A stretch of DNA of 64,000 bases. Origin: Lathyrus oleraceus (lineage: Eukaryota; Streptophyta; Magnoliopsida; Fabales; Fabaceae). The DNA is taken from NCBI RefSeq assembly GCF_024323335.1, contig NC_066581.1, positions 176,941,330 through 177,005,329 of the forward strand. The letters run 5' to 3'. The notes beneath the pieces were generated by a model. That model was given only the letters and a program-made list of their open reading frames with translations, made no database searches and was not told the DNA's origin. Below, piece after piece: positions 43,321 to 55,553 of the stretch (within the stretch, counting starts at the first letter, position 1; the number at the start of each line of letters is the position of its first letter). The position numbers and the translations under genes were made by a program.

Positions 43321-43620
43321 AGATTACTTAAACAATAGGAAACCTAAAAAATATCTAACATAAATTAATAATATATATTTAGATTACTTAAACAATAAGA
43401 AACCTAAAAAATATCTAACATAAATTAATAATATATATTTAGATTACTTAAACAATAAGAAACCTAAAAAATATCTAACATAAATTAATAATATATATTT
43501 AGATTACTTAAACAATAAGAAACCTAAAAAATATCTAACATAAATTAATAATATATATTTAGATTACTTAAACAATAAGAAACCTAAAAAAATATCTAAC
43601 ATAAATTAATAATATAATTT
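43321..43620. repeat. 60-bp tandem array, five units (Ogre-E 3' LTR)
   Basis: Units starting AGATTACTTAAACAATA at 43321, 43381, 43441, 43501 and 43561 are almost identical. They lie just upstream (element sense) of the presumed TATA region. The 5' LTR has four units. Confidence 0.95.
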
Positions 43621-44298
43621 ATATATTATATAATAATAATAATAATAATAAACTAATATAATATTAATCCTAATTAAATAAACTAATTAACAACTAAAAC
43701 ACAATTAATATTAAGCACAAATAATATTAAACGGCACACGATTAAAATACGATAAAATCGAGCGACACGAACGCGATAAAAACGATGACAATTTGCACAG
43801 CAAAACAGACAAATTGATAAAACCAATAAACCAGTAAACCGGTAAACCAGTAAAATCAACAACACGAGTCAAACAGACTCGATTAAATCACATGGCACAA
43901 CACGTGATTAAATAAACAACCCTAGGCAATAATAAAATCAACACGACATCACGAAAACGCTGACAAACACAATCACAAATAATCGGACAATACGAAAACT
44001 CTAATATATTCAAAATACAGTCAAAATACCGACAAACAAACAATTAAATAGATAAAAACGCATAAAACCTAATCGAAGCGATGCCACGCACAAAAGAGAC
44101 AAGCGAGATAAATACGAGGCAACGATATCGGCCAGGTTTTGCTAAAACAACGAAATACAACACGGTAAGCAACGAAAACACACAAAACCTAATCAAACCA
44201 GTTGTCACGCGAAGTTTAAGAAATTGAGATGAATACGAGACAACGAGATTAATCAAGATGTGGTCAACAAAGCCAAAGTCAAATTTTGGGGTGCGACA

Positions 44299-44315
44299 GA
44301 TGCCCCTATTTAATT
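44299..44315 (-). other. Ogre-E polypurine tract
   Basis: On the minus strand AATTAAATAGGGGCATC directly precedes the 3' LTR TG. Ogre-D has the same core at 61446-61463. Confidence 0.75.
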
Positions 44316-47300
44316 AACTTAGGCCAGATAGCCGGAGGCTATCGAATGGCGTAAGGTAATTAAATATGACAAACGCCACAAAATTTGGCCGCAAATGCAT
44401 GTATGCATGATGCAAAAGACAGACAGACACAGAGACACAGGAGTGCAAACTCTACTGGGGAAGGACATATACCGACTCAATGCATGAAGGTAAACACTGA
44501 GAATACTCAGCTGGGGAAGATTCACTACCTATTCATAGATGGAAAATAGGATGAAAAGAGATATCGACTCAATGTTGACGATACATCACTATCTCATAGA
44601 TGAAAGTGGGAAAAGATCAATATAACAAGAGTACTGATGTGACAGTACATTACCAACTCAAAGATGGAGGTAACAGAAAAGATGAATACCAACTCAAGGA
44701 TGAAGGTATAACAAGGGCATAATAAGAATCGAACTGCGTTAACTCATGGTTGACAGCTCACTACCCACTCATTGATGAGGTAAACAGGACATGCCAACTC
44801 AAAGTTGAAGGCAAGCTTCAAAAGATTGATAATAACACTGCTAGGGAAATCAAATTCCAACTCATTGATGATGGTGTAGATGAAGAATCAGATCTAAGGA
44901 TCATTGTGCAGACTTACAGTTGAATGCACACTACCAACTCATTGATGAGGTAGACAGAGAAATGCCGACTCAAAGTTGAAGGCAACCACCGATTCATTGA
45001 CAAAGGTGTTTAAAAGAATTTAGAACATATTCTCCTGGAGATGTTTATCATTACCGACTCAAAGATGACGGTGGAAGGACAAAATGTACCTAACTCATAG
45101 ATGAAGGTACTCCATCAACTCAAAGACGAAGATGGAATCAGAAGTTATCTGTGCAGTCTCAAAGATGAAAGCACACTATCAGTTCAACAAGGATCAAACA
45201 TACCCTACTCGTAGATGAAGGTACTCCATCAACTCAAAGACGAAGATGGAATCACAGGAAAATGTGCGAACACAAAGATGAATGCATATTACCAGCTCAA
45301 AGTTGCAGGTACTTCACCAACTCAAAGACGAAGGTGGAATCAAAAGGAATCTGTGCTAAACTCAAAGACGAAAGCATGCTACCAGCTCAAAGTTGCAGGT
45401 AGAACCATGGAACTTTCTGTGAGGATGTTATCAACTCATAGATGGAGATAGTAATTAATTTATCCGAGGGATAACAAAGGTTACCACTCATGGATGTAGG
45501 TAACTCAAGTTTGTAACGGGTACCAACTCAAAGATGAAGGTATAAAGGACTTGGACACAATATCTGTCATGTCTGTTTTACTGAATGAGAGTCACAAAGA
45601 CTATATTGTTGCCTTCTTTTACTGGCAATTTCTGAGCTTTATCTGGAGACACGAGGTTCAAACTAGGATAGAACTAGAATGAAACGGTCAAACAAGACTT
45701 CAACTGAAGAGGGATGAACTCATCAGGATTTACAACTGAAACAACCATCTTCCACGAGGCATAGATCTCTGTGGGGAACATGACCAATAAAAGGTATTTT
45801 GCTGCTTATGAGGATACTCTATATGGAGAGATTGACTCAACCCACAATATAAACAAGGAAACAAGGTGCATATGAATGCAAGCATGATATGTCATAGATA
45901 TGCATGAATATTTAGTAATGAATGCATGATGGACAGACAAAACTAGGAATAACTAAAAATGTTAACAGCTGCATAAGGACTTGCTGGAGATTTGCACTGA
46001 GACTCGCTAGGGAGTAGTACAAAGACTTGCTGGGGAATTGGTACAAGAGCACCATATCCAGGTTTCTTTAAAAGTCTGTCTCTGCTGAGGATCCCGTAGA
46101 AGAATGGAGATGCCTTCTACTTCAAAAATGCAGGAGATTCCCTGTGGTTCTTGAATTTGTGAGGTATATGAGGATTGGACCTTTCTGAGGACTCCGCTGG
46201 GGATACAAGGTGTTATCCTCTGGAAATAAGATGATATTGTAAGAGAAGTCCTGCAATTCTTGAATTTGCTGATAATGCAGAAGGGATTATTCTTCTGGAA
46301 GACTCCGCTGGGGATAAAGTCCGCTGGGGATAAAGTCCTATGGGGATAGGTGGTATCTTTCCAGGGAATAAGAATATAGGGGAAATCTATCCTTGATTTG
46401 CTTTAATTATCATGGAGACTTTCTGTATCTGAAGACTCTGCAGGGGATTATGGTGTCTGATATCTGGTTACGAGATCTTTCCTCTAGGAGACTCTGCCGG
46501 GGAACAGTGATGTTTGACCTTTGAATATAAATGAGAATTCAGGAGAAATCCTGCAATTCTTGAATTTGCTTAAAATGCATAACACACTCTTCTTTTACTA
46601 CAAAACATTAATGAGGAGGAGACATATCCTTCTATTGAATGGACAGAGAACAACAGGAGATTCCCTGTAGTTTCTGAATATCAACTTTCTTCACTCGCTG
46701 AGGGATGGAGACCTCTGTATTACTCCTGCTTAGGGAAATCAAGTCTTCCTTCTCATCCTCTGCTGGGGACATTGCTGATCCCTCCTTAATAAATTACTGG
46801 GGAAATACCTGTAGTAATCCCATAGGCCAAATCTGTAACTTAAAACCTGGATCAAAGTCTTCATGATCAATTAACCGGGGAGTCTTCATGATTAATTAAC
46901 TGAGGAGTCTTCATGATCAATTAACTGGGGAGTCTTCATGCCCCAAGTGAAGGGAATAAACTTCTTGAAATATTTCTTGCATGATCTCTTGAGGAAAACT
47001 AGGAAGCATAGCTGGGGATATCCAGAATCACAACCTCTGCTGGAGAAATATTACTGCCAAGACACCTGTGGAGATTTTTTCATCATATACATATAAGGAT
47101 AGTAACATGAACATGTCTAGTTGGAATCACATGATTTCAGAATTACTGGGACCACATGTCTCAATCCTTTTATTGATGTCTACAAATCAAAATAAATAAT
47201 CTTTATATTTTTCAAAAACTGTTTTTAATTCAAAACTTTTGTTTCAAAACATATCTGTCAAAGTAAAAGAACTTTCGTAAATTGAAATGAAAATTAAGAG

Positions 47301-47534
47301 TGCCAAGAAATATAGAAAGGCTCAAATTGATTTGATAGGATGGTAATCAGCCAACAGCGTGATTCCATAGATCTTTACAAATTGGAAAATAGTAATTTCG
47401 TGGAAAAAGGGTACGTTGAACTAACAATGACATCATTCTCTCTTCCACTTTTGACCTGTATTGCAGCCTTGAGAAAGTTGGAGAACTGTTGAAAATATTC
47501 TGATACTTCAATGATCTTATCTCTGTTATGCAGT
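44316..47534 (-). repeat. Ogre-E hypervariable 3' UTR with minisatellite-like repeats
   Basis: No gene is present. Bases 44440-45560 are irregular repeats of a roughly 20-nt theme (ACCAACTCAAAGATGAAGGTA and variants). Bases 45960-46960 repeat CTGGGGA-centred words such as GACTCCGCTGGGGATA, and near 46870-46940 there are three GAGTCTTCATGATTAATTAAC-like units. A GCAT-rich stretch is at 45868-45940. Ogre 3' UTRs are known to be hypervariable and to seed satellite repeats. Confidence 0.8.
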
Positions 47535-47562
47535 TACTTGCCTGAAATCCCTAACTTTTGCC

Positions 47563-47713
47563 TAGATTGCCCTTTCGGGTTTTCAATCTACCGGGATAAT
47601 ATTCTCTTTGTTTTTTTTATGTCTCTAATTTTTGCTTGGACCGCCCTTTCAGGTTTTCAGTCCACCGAGACGCTCATTTTTTGCCTAAGCCGCCCTTTCG
47701 GGTTTTCAACTTA
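47563..47713 (-). repeat. Ogre-E post-pol hairpin array, three canonical units
   Basis: Sense-strand units: 47713-47686 arms TAAGTTG/CGGCTTA (two U-G, extendable by one C-G); 47664-47637 arms TGGACTG/CGGTCCA (one U-G); 47590-47563 arms TAGATTG/CAATCTA (perfect). All have AAAA after the 5' arm and a CCC or CCT/GGG inner stem closing GAAA. The array starts about 22 nt after the pol stop. Confidence 0.8.
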
Positions 47714-47734
47714 GCGAGCTGCTCTTTTCATTTT

Positions 47735-49450
47735 TTAGGCGAAGTATTTCTTGACTGCATCTGTATTCACGGGACGTGGAAGCTCCTCACCATCCATGTT
47801 TGTAAGAATTAAAGCACCGCCTGAGAAGGCTTTCTTGACAACATAGGGCCCTTCATAGTTAGGAGTTCACTTGCCCCTAGAATCATTGTGAAATAGTATC
47901 ATCTTCTTGAGCACAAGGTCACCCTCTTTGAATTCTCTCAGCTTAACCTTCCTATCAAATGCCTGCTTCATTCTCTTTTGATATAACTGTCCATGGCACA
48001 AGGCAGTCATTCTTTTTTCTTCAATCAAATTCAACTGATCGTATCTGCTTGGACACCATTCAGCCTCTGACAACTGAGTTTCCATTAGTATCCTCATTGA
48101 TGGAATTTCAACCTCTATCGGTAACACAATTTCCATACCGTATACAAGTGAAAATGGGGTTGCCCCAGTTGAAGTACGGACTGATGTTCTATATCCGTGT
48201 AGTGCAAAAGGCAGCATTTCATGCCAATCTTTGTAGGTAACAACCATCTTTTGAATGATCTTCTTGATATTCTTATTTGCAGCTTCAACTGCCCCATTCA
48301 TCTTGGGACGGTAAGGAGAAGAGTTGTGATGCTCGATCCTGAAACTTTCACATAATTCATCCATCATTTTGTTGTTCAGATTGGAGCCATTGTCAGTGAT
48401 GATCTTGTTTGGAATGCCATATCGGCAAATGAGATTATTTTTGATGAATCTGACCACCACTTGCTTTGTCACCTTTGCATACGAAGCTGCTTCCACCCAT
48501 TTGGTGAAGTAATCAATTGCCACGAGAATGAAACGGTGTCCGTTGGAAGCTTTGGGTTCAATCATACCGATCATGTCAATGCCCCACATTGAGAATGGCC
48601 AAGGAGCAGAAATCACATTCAAAAAGGTTGGTGGTACATGAACCTTATCAGCGTAGATCTGACATTTGTGACACTTCTTTACAAATTTGCAGCAATCTGA
48701 TTCCATGGTCAACCAGTAGTAACCAGCTCTCAACATCTTTCTTGACATAGAGTGGCCGTTTGCATGAGTACCAAAGGACCCTTCGTGAAATTCTTTCATC
48801 AACATTTCTGCTTCCTTTTTGTCAACACATCTGAGTAAGACCATGTCATAATTCCTCTTATAGAGCACATTCTGATTAAGGAAGAAACTGCCTGACAATC
48901 TTCTCAAAGTCTTTTTATCTTTTTCTGTTGCTCCAAGAGGATACTCCTGAGTCTGAAGGAAATGCTTGATATCGTGGTACCATGGTTTATCATCAAAACT
49001 GGCCTCAACTGTAAACACATGTGCTGGTCTATCAAGTCGCTTGATCACAATTCTGGGTACTTTGTTTGGAAAACCCACTTGATACATTGAAGACAACGTA
49101 GCTAGAGCATCCGCCATATGATTCTCATCCCGAGGAATGTGATGCAATTCAACCTTGGTGAAGAAAGTCAACAATCTTCTTGCATAGTCTTTGTATGGGA
49201 TCAAGCCAGGGTGGCGTGTTTCCCATTCTCCTTTGATCTGATTGATAACTAACGCTGAGTCACCATAAACAGTAAGATTTTTGATGCGGAGGTCAATGGC
49301 TTCTTCAAGACCCATGATACAGGCTTCATATTCAGCAATGTTGTTTGTACATTCAAAGCAAATTCTTGCCGTGAAAGGAATATGAGAACCTTCTGGAGTG
49401 ATAATGACTGCACCTACTCCATGTCCATAAACGTTGGAAAACTCCATCAA
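47735..49450 (-). pseudogene. pol: Ogre-E pol part 2: archaeal RNase H and integrase
   Basis: Frame from about 49450. The archaeal-type RNase H spans about residues 1-120, lacking its first Asp, which lies in the upstream frame (GDS at 63-65, HIPRDENHMADAL at 104-116). The integrase zinc motif has H222, H229, C260 and C263. The core triad D292, D353, E389 is intact with the 35-residue spacing. TGA at 47866-47864 replaces an expected Trp after RGK, cutting the C-terminal GPY part; the frame then stays open to the normal KKYFA end, TAA 47737-47735. It is separated from the RT frame by an indel near 49440. Confidence 0.9.
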
Positions 49451-51195
49451 ATACTAAACCCCATTGAGAATCTGGTTCAGGTCCTTCTTCAGGAAGTGGC
49501 TCTTTACAATCTCTGGATTTTAGGAACATGACATCTTCATCAGGAAACTCATCCTCATTATCATCGTGATCTTCAACGGGTTGGTGAGCAAGGTACTCAG
49601 CCAACACACTGCTCTTGATAGCTTTCTGGGTATGATACTCAATGTCGTATTCTGATAACAGCATCTGCCATCTGGCAATCTTACCAGTGAGTGCAGGCTT
49701 CTCAAAAATGTACTTGATTGGATCCATTTTGGATATCAACCAAGTGGTGTGACTTAACATATACTGCCTCAATCTCTTAGCAGCCCAAGCCAATGCACAA
49801 CATGTCTTCTCGAGTAAGGAGTATCGTGATTCACAATCAGTAAATTTCTTGCTTAAGTAGTAAATGGCATGCTCTTTCTTTCCAGTTTCGTCTTGTTGAC
49901 CCAGAATACAGCCCATAGAATTCTCAAGCACTGTCAAATACATAACGAACGGTCTTCCAGCAACAGGTGGTAACAAGATAGGAGGCTCCATGAGGTACTC
50001 TTTGATACTGTCAAATGCTTTCTGACAATCCTCTGTCCAAACACAATTCTGACTCTTTCTCAGCAATTTGAAGATAGGTTCACAAGTGGCAGTCATGTGA
50101 GAAATAAACCGGGATATGTAATTCAATCGTCCTAGAAAACCTCTCACTTGCCTTTCTGTTTTTGGTGCGGGAATCTCTTGGATAGCTTTTACTTTATCTA
50201 GATCAATTTCAATGCCTTTTTGGTTGACAATGAAGCCCAAGAGTTTACCTGACCTGACGCCAAATGTGCATTTGTTCGGATTGAGGCGAAGACGGAACTT
50301 CCTCAATCGTTGAAACAGCTTCAATAGATCTACTAAGTGACCTTCTTCTGAACGAGACTTCGCGATCATGTCATCCACATAAACCTCAATCTCTTTGTGC
50401 ATCATGTCGTGAAAGAGCGTTGTCATGGCTCGCTGGTAAGTAGCACCTGCGTTCTTCAACCCAAACGGCATCACTTGATAACAGAATGTTCCCCATGGTG
50501 TTATGAATGTAGTTTTTTCCATGTCTTCGAGAGCCATTTTGATCTGGTTATACCCGGAGAATCCGTCCATGAAGGAGAATATGTCAAACTTTGCTGTATT
50601 GTCTACCAACATGTCAATGTGAGGCAGGGGGAAATCATCCTTTGGGCTTGCTCTATTTAAGTCACGATAGTCGACACACATTCGTACCTTCCCGTCCTTC
50701 TTAGGAACTGGCACAATATTTGCTATCCATTCTGGATACACTGAAGTGGCAAGAAAACCAGCATCTATTTGCTTCAGAACTTCTTCTTTAATTTTGACGA
50801 CCATATCTGGATGTGTTCTTCTTAATTTCTGTTTGACCGGTGGACATTCTGGCTTCAAAGGTAGCTTGTGCTCTACGATGTCAGTGTCGAGACCAGGCAT
50901 ATCTTGATAAGACCAAGCAAACACATCTACATACTCTTTCAACAGGCTGATCAATTGCTCCTTGACCTGTGGGGATAACAATGCTCCAATTTTGACTTCT
51001 TTCACATTTTCTTCCGAACCCAAGTTGACTGTTTCCAAAGGCTCCTTGTATGGCTGAATAGTGTCTTCTTCATTTTCAAGCTGGCGGGCGACCTCTTCTG
51101 GAATCTCATCCCAGTCTTCCTCTTCAGCTTCGAATACAGAATGTTCAAAGTTGGGAGAGGGCATGATGTCATTGTGTTCAACGGGTTTAAGTAAC
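49353..51195 (-). pseudogene. pol: Ogre-E pol part 1: reverse transcriptase and RNase H (frameshift at end)
   Basis: The second exon after the intron begins with a Glu-rich linker, then FAWSYQDMPG and RT. Numbering from 51203, the RT catalytic Asp lie in FMDG (about 211-214) and YVDD (275-278). The RT thumb follows, then RNase H about 410-545 (MYLTVLENSMG, ALAWAAKRLRQYM). An open frame and all key RT residues suggest RT-RNase H is intact. Near 49440, just inside the archaeal RNase H (VFDG), a small indel shifts the frame, and the last about 30 residues to 49353 are out of frame. Confidence 0.92.
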
Positions 51196-51438
51196 CTGTA
51201 CAAACAATTGTTTTTAGAGGACTGACCATGACATGCAAAAATGTGTTCTTTTTAAGGTTTTTTTTGTGTTACCATTTTCCGAAAAAGCTGAAAAGATAAA
51301 AGGACACAAGTGTATAGGAACACAAAAGATCTTTTTCATGGATAGTATGTTTTTGACAAAAGTGCCCATTTTACAAAATTAATGCTTCGCGCTTTGGGCT
51401 AAAGCGGAAGATTTTTGAAAACTGAAAAGCTTAATTAC
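51196..51438 (-). other. Ogre-type intron between protease and pol (Ogre-E)
   Basis: Donor AA|GTAATT (GT at 51438-51437); acceptor TTTGTACAG (AG at 51197-51196); 243 nt. Splicing joins AA to G and keeps one frame into pol. Without splicing, TAA at 51437-51435 stops translation. It contains TTTGCATGTCATGG upstream of the acceptor. Confidence 0.75.
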
Positions 51439-53153
51439 TTTGATATGTGGACACAATGTGGGATGTCAACTGCGGTCCAGTTCTTCATAACTACTCCTGG
51501 TGTCACAAATCTGGGGCCTTCATCTTCTGTCTTTCCCTCAAAAGTATCCTCCTCAACTGCTACCATGTTGATAAACCCACCGCTGTGAAAGATATCTTTG
51601 AAAGGTCGCACCACTGAAGTCTGCACTTGTTTTCCATCAACAAAGCCTAATCCTGCATGGTTAACGTTTTCTGGCAACTCTATCACCTTGCCCCACATTT
51701 CTGTAGGACCTGTCTTGACAATCTGTTGGGCGTCTTTGAATGACGCGATTGAACCTTCACTTTTCTTGTAATCATCGATGGTCAGGGCCTGAAATGGAGT
51801 TTGAACAGCCGTCTCGTCTACTTCTATCACACTAAACGATGAAAGGTGGCTAATCAGCATAGCCTGCTCCCCATTAACCGTCACTATTTGCCCATTCTTG
51901 ACAAACTTTAACTTTTGGTGTAACGTGGATGTAATGGCACCCGCCTCGTGAATCCATGGGCGTCCGAGCAGACAGCTATAAGCTGGCACTATGTCCATAA
52001 CCTAGAAAGTGATCTGGAATACGTGTGGTCCAATACCAATAGGCAAATCAACTTCTCCAATGACTGTTTTTCTTGATCCATCGAACGCTTTCACAATAAT
52101 TCCACTGTGCCGCATTTGCCCCCCTTTGTACTTTAGCTTCAATAAGGTAGACTTGGGCATGACATTCAGAGATGAACCGGTGTCAATTAGGATATTAGAC
52201 AAAGAATCCCCTTGACAATTGGTTGAGATATGGAGAGCGAAGTTGTGATTCTTTCCTTCTTCTGGCAGTTCTTCATCACAAAAGCCTAAGCCATTGCACG
52301 AAGTGATGCTGCCTACAACATTGTTGAACTGCTCTGCTGTTATATCCTGTTCTACAAAGGCTTGATCAAGCACCTTCAGTAGTGCTTCTCTGTGGACAGC
52401 TGAGTTCAATAATAAGGACAGGATCGAGATTTTTGACGGTGTCTGTAGCAACTGATCTACCACTTTGTAGTCACTGAGCTTGATAATTCTGAGTAGTTCA
52501 TCTGTTTCTTTGTAAAGGGTTGAATTTCTTGTTTGCCCTTCTGCTTCTCTTGTCACTGGTACCACGACTACTGGATCTTTCTCAACATTTCTACTTGGGA
52601 TAACCGGCGGAGCGAACACGCGGCCACTGCGCGTCATTCGGCTATTTGCTGCGATATTGGTAACTGAGGCTAAGGTTTTAATCTCGACCTCTTTACCGTT
52701 CTCAATAATAGTTGCTGCATAGCGGTAGGGGACCGCATTATCTGAAGTGTAAGGCATTGGGCCCGGAGGGCAAATCACCACTGGCTCCCTCGGATGATAA
52801 GCTATCTCTACTTTCTCTGAAATGTTGAAGTAAGGAATGATGATATTCACCTCTTGTTCTTGTGATTCTGGAGAACTCACTTGTCTAGAAATCTGAATCA
52901 AACCCTGATCAAGGACGCCTTGCAAATCATCTTGAATCTTTCTACAACCTCTTGAATTGATTGAACATGTACCATAGATCTGGTGGTCATGTTGGAATAG
53001 ACCCTGAGCACATAAAACAGAATGAATTTCAACCAAAGACCGCCGAATCTCCTCTATCTTCGTAACACATTGTTCATTGAGACAAACTTCTATATTGTTC
53101 ACTGATGAAGGACCATGACTTGGCATTGGATTGTCCTTCACATTGGGACCCAA
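51439..53153 (-). pseudogene. Ogre-E gag C-terminus, protease and linker (one stop)
   Basis: The N-terminal part is the tail of gag: a Cys-containing segment, a Pro-rich GPMPYTSD stretch and a TRSGRVFAPP motif also seen in Ogre-C. The aspartic protease follows, with DTG in ILIDTGSSLNVMP near 52195-52155. TAG at 52004-52002 interrupts the frame just before VMDIVPAYSCLLGRPW, which continues the protease. The linker runs to the intron donor and includes a DAQQIVKTG block equivalent to the Ogre-A and Ogre-C tails. Apart from that stop the protease looks complete. Confidence 0.85.
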
Positions 53154-53209
53154 GAGAGGCGGTCAACCTGAGCTTTCAATTCTCGGTTCTCGTTATCTGT
53201 TATCTCCAT
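53154..53209 (-). pseudogene. gag: Ogre-E gag N-terminal stub next to a capsid deletion
   Basis: ATG at 53209 starts a short coiled-coil-like peptide (ENRELKAQVDRLS) matching the place and character of the Ogre-C Gag N-terminus. About 55 bp on, the sequence jumps to gag C-terminal sequence in another frame. The capsid and zinc-motif region (about 1 kb in Ogre-C) is absent. The deletion junction is near 53150. Confidence 0.6.
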
Positions 53210-53487
53210 TCTTCTTTTGTAGTTGGCTCTTGTGTTGTAATTATGCGTCAGCTTGAAATGGATCTGCTGGCGGGAAGCAACTGTTAGAAGACTGGACCAA
53301 GACAGACAACCTGTATGCACGTGATGCATGGATATGCAAAATGAATGATTTTCCAAGGAACTCTAAGTGAAGGAAAAGATAGAATTGCAAACATTTTTTA
53401 TAACAAAACAAAGTTATCAACCCAAAATACAACCAAGAAAACCATTTAAGGACATGTGTCATCAGGACGAGCATAAACAAGTAGGAG

Positions 53488-54846
53488 TTATCCTTCAAGT
53501 CTCTCAATTCTTTCTTCATAGGCCTTCTGCATAAAAGCTTTCTCCTTCACCAAACTATCTACAAGACCTTTCCGTGCACCTGAGGACTGTGGAATCTGGG
53601 AGTAATCTGTTGTGCCTAAGGAAAATAAATCCTCTTGCACCCTTGGACGTTTACCTGCACGATCTTCTCCACTCTGCTCCTTTAACTGTCTCTGAAGTTC
53701 TTCATTTTCCATTTCGAGCACCTGGGCCTTATCCTTCCAAGCGTCTCTCTCTTTCTTGACCCTCTCCAAGGTGGCTTGGAGTTTTTCTTTGTCATCTAGC
53801 GGAAGGTAGGGGGTCTTCAACGGAGCGGGTTTGATAGGACCATGATGTGGGTATGGCATTTTCAACTGTATAGCTCTGGCTCTGATCCACTGGAGGTACG
53901 GCTCATAGGAGGTACAATCTTTCTTACCCAATTCAAGTCTCCCTTTGCGACAAACACGATGCGAAGCTCTTACTACTCTCTCTTTCATGGTAGGGTCCTC
54001 CTCGTTATCCCTCAAGAAAATACCTTCTAAAAGAATGTTAGGAGGCTTGTCCTTCATAGGGTAACCGAGTTGTCTCCTAGCAAGTACTGGATTATAAGAA
54101 ATGATTCCCTTTGTGCCCATGAGGGGCACATTAGGGAACTCCCCGCAACTATCAATGATCTTCACATCGTCTAAAACTCTACTATACCATGCAATATCTG
54201 ACTGGGTAAGAGACATAATCCTCTGTGACCACTGAAGTCCTGACTTGCGATCCCAAAAAGTAGCTGACTTAGGAAGATGAGAGACAGGATTACCACTTAG
54301 GAAGATGCGTATAGCATATGAATCCACAAAACCTTCAATATTAGGAAATAGTAACAAACCGTAGATCAACAAGGCGAACAGATGCTCCACAATAATATCA
54401 CAACCTTGACTGGCAAAATAAGAAACCTTCCCCATTAAGAACTTGGCAGTGAAACCTGGAAGTCCTCCTTTGGTGGTGAAGTTATTCTTGAATTCTGACT
54501 TCTTCATGTACAACACTTTTGCAAGAGAACTGTGCTCGGGTAACTTTTCTGAACCAGAGAAAGGTACTGTATCAGCAACTGGGATGTGAAGCAATTGGGC
54601 ATACTCTTCCAATGTAGGCATGAGTTGATAGTCTGGGAATGTGAAACAGTGATAGACTGGATCATAGAACTGTACTAATGTCTGTAATAACCCTTCTTCC
54701 ATCCTAAGTGTCAATAAAGATATAAGTGCCCCATATCTGTCTCTGAAACCAATAGGATCTGCGATTGAAGAAACCAGTTTCTTTAGTTCATCTATCTTTG
54801 GATTGATGAGATTGTACTTTTTCACACTTCTCCGTCCAAAATCCAT
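53488..54846 (-). CDS. Ogre-E ORF1, plant-mobile-domain-like protein with coiled coil
   Basis: 452 residues from ATG 54846, chosen because similarity with Ogre-C ORF1 begins here. The frame is open upstream to 54963, but that part passes through a splice-acceptor-like TTGCAG. It has the same globular domain as Ogre-C (HCFTFPDYQL, ALLIYGLLLFP, EFPNVPLMG, PYLQWIRARA blocks). From about residue 345 comes a long charged coiled coil (TLERVKKERDAWKDKAQVLE), a Lys/Arg stretch that may be a nuclear signal (GKRPR), and a second short coiled coil at the end. No stop or frameshift is seen: this is the one intact ORF of Ogre-E. Function is unknown. Confidence 0.82.
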   Translation of the reverse strand: MDFGRRSVKKYNLINPKIDELKKLVSSIADPIGFRDRYGALISLLTLRMEEGLLQTLVQFYDPVYHCFTFPDYQLMPTLEEYAQLLHIPVADTVPFSGSEKLPEHSSLAKVLYMKKSEFKNNFTTKGGLPGFTAKFLMGKVSYFASQGCDIIVEHLFALLIYGLLLFPNIEGFVDSYAIRIFLSGNPVSHLPKSATFWDRKSGLQWSQRIMSLTQSDIAWYSRVLDDVKIIDSCGEFPNVPLMGTKGIISYNPVLARRQLGYPMKDKPPNILLEGIFLRDNEEDPTMKERVVRASHRVCRKGRLELGKKDCTSYEPYLQWIRARAIQLKMPYPHHGPIKPAPLKTPYLPLDDKEKLQATLERVKKERDAWKDKAQVLEMENEELQRQLKEQSGEDRAGKRPRVQEDLFSLGTTDYSQIPQSSGARKGLVDSLVKEKAFMQKAYEERIERLEG

Positions 54847-55553
54847 GTTTCCTGCAATATTTGCAATCCTCACTTTAAGTTCCTTGGAAAAAGGTTGAAA
54901 TGATGGGAATGAATGCATGTCATGCATGAATGCAACAAACACAAACATGGTCAAACAATACAAGGCTCAAAATTCATCACCAGCATGGAGTTTAGGACAA
55001 AGCCCCAAGATAAGTTCTAAGGTTCACCTGCCAAACGGGTTCTAAAAGTTCCCAAGGTTATGGATCCTTCTTCGGATAATACCGGGTTAAGCAACTGCTC
55101 GCTTTCCAATAGTATTCTCAAAAGAATCTCGCTTGAGTGTGATATCGCGTATCAACCAAACCAGACTTTTGGTCCGAAGTGGTCACCACATCACATCCTA
55201 AGTAAGGCCAAGATGGGGTAAAGGTAAACTAAGGTCCTTGGCTTCACGGGCCCGTCGAAAGCAACAATGCCTCACAAATGACTTGTTTAGCACTATCACC
55301 CTCAAAGAGGCCTCCACCAAGCGGACAAAGGCTCAAGTCAACTCGGTAAGGATTGTCTCCTATCAAGTCAACCTGAATTATCATCCATCCTATCTCAAAT
55401 GTGCCCCAAATCCGGGTATAGGATTTATCACAAGTATCCCCCAAAACCCAAAATAACAAACATTACAAACAATACAATTTAGCAAATATTCACAAAGCAA
55501 ACATATAAACAAGCAAAGATAGGCTAAACCCTCAAATAAGTTTAATCATGTTT
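54847..55553 (-). other. Ogre-E leader
   Basis: About 700 bp between primer site and ORF1. GCAT words cluster at 54893-54945, followed (sense direction) by a pyrimidine run and TTGCAG just before the ATG. Small frames on both strands at 55238-55459 have no recognisable domain. Confidence 0.55.

Larger units (their letters stand above)
41720..44298 (-). repeat. Ogre-E 3' LTR
   Basis: 2579 bp; plus orientation TGTCGCGGCGGG to GGTGCGACA. It contains AT dinucleotide runs (about 42625-42661, 42742-42801, 42831-42851), a five-copy 60-bp array and a likely minus-strand TATA box in the AT run near 43303-43318. A 122-codon frame (43221-42853) is conserved in both LTRs but has no recognisable domain. 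Confidence 0.93.

Noticed and set aside
43321..43620. Regularly spaced repeats as a possible CRISPR array
   Set aside because: Units are contiguous without unique spacers, and the context is a plant LTR.
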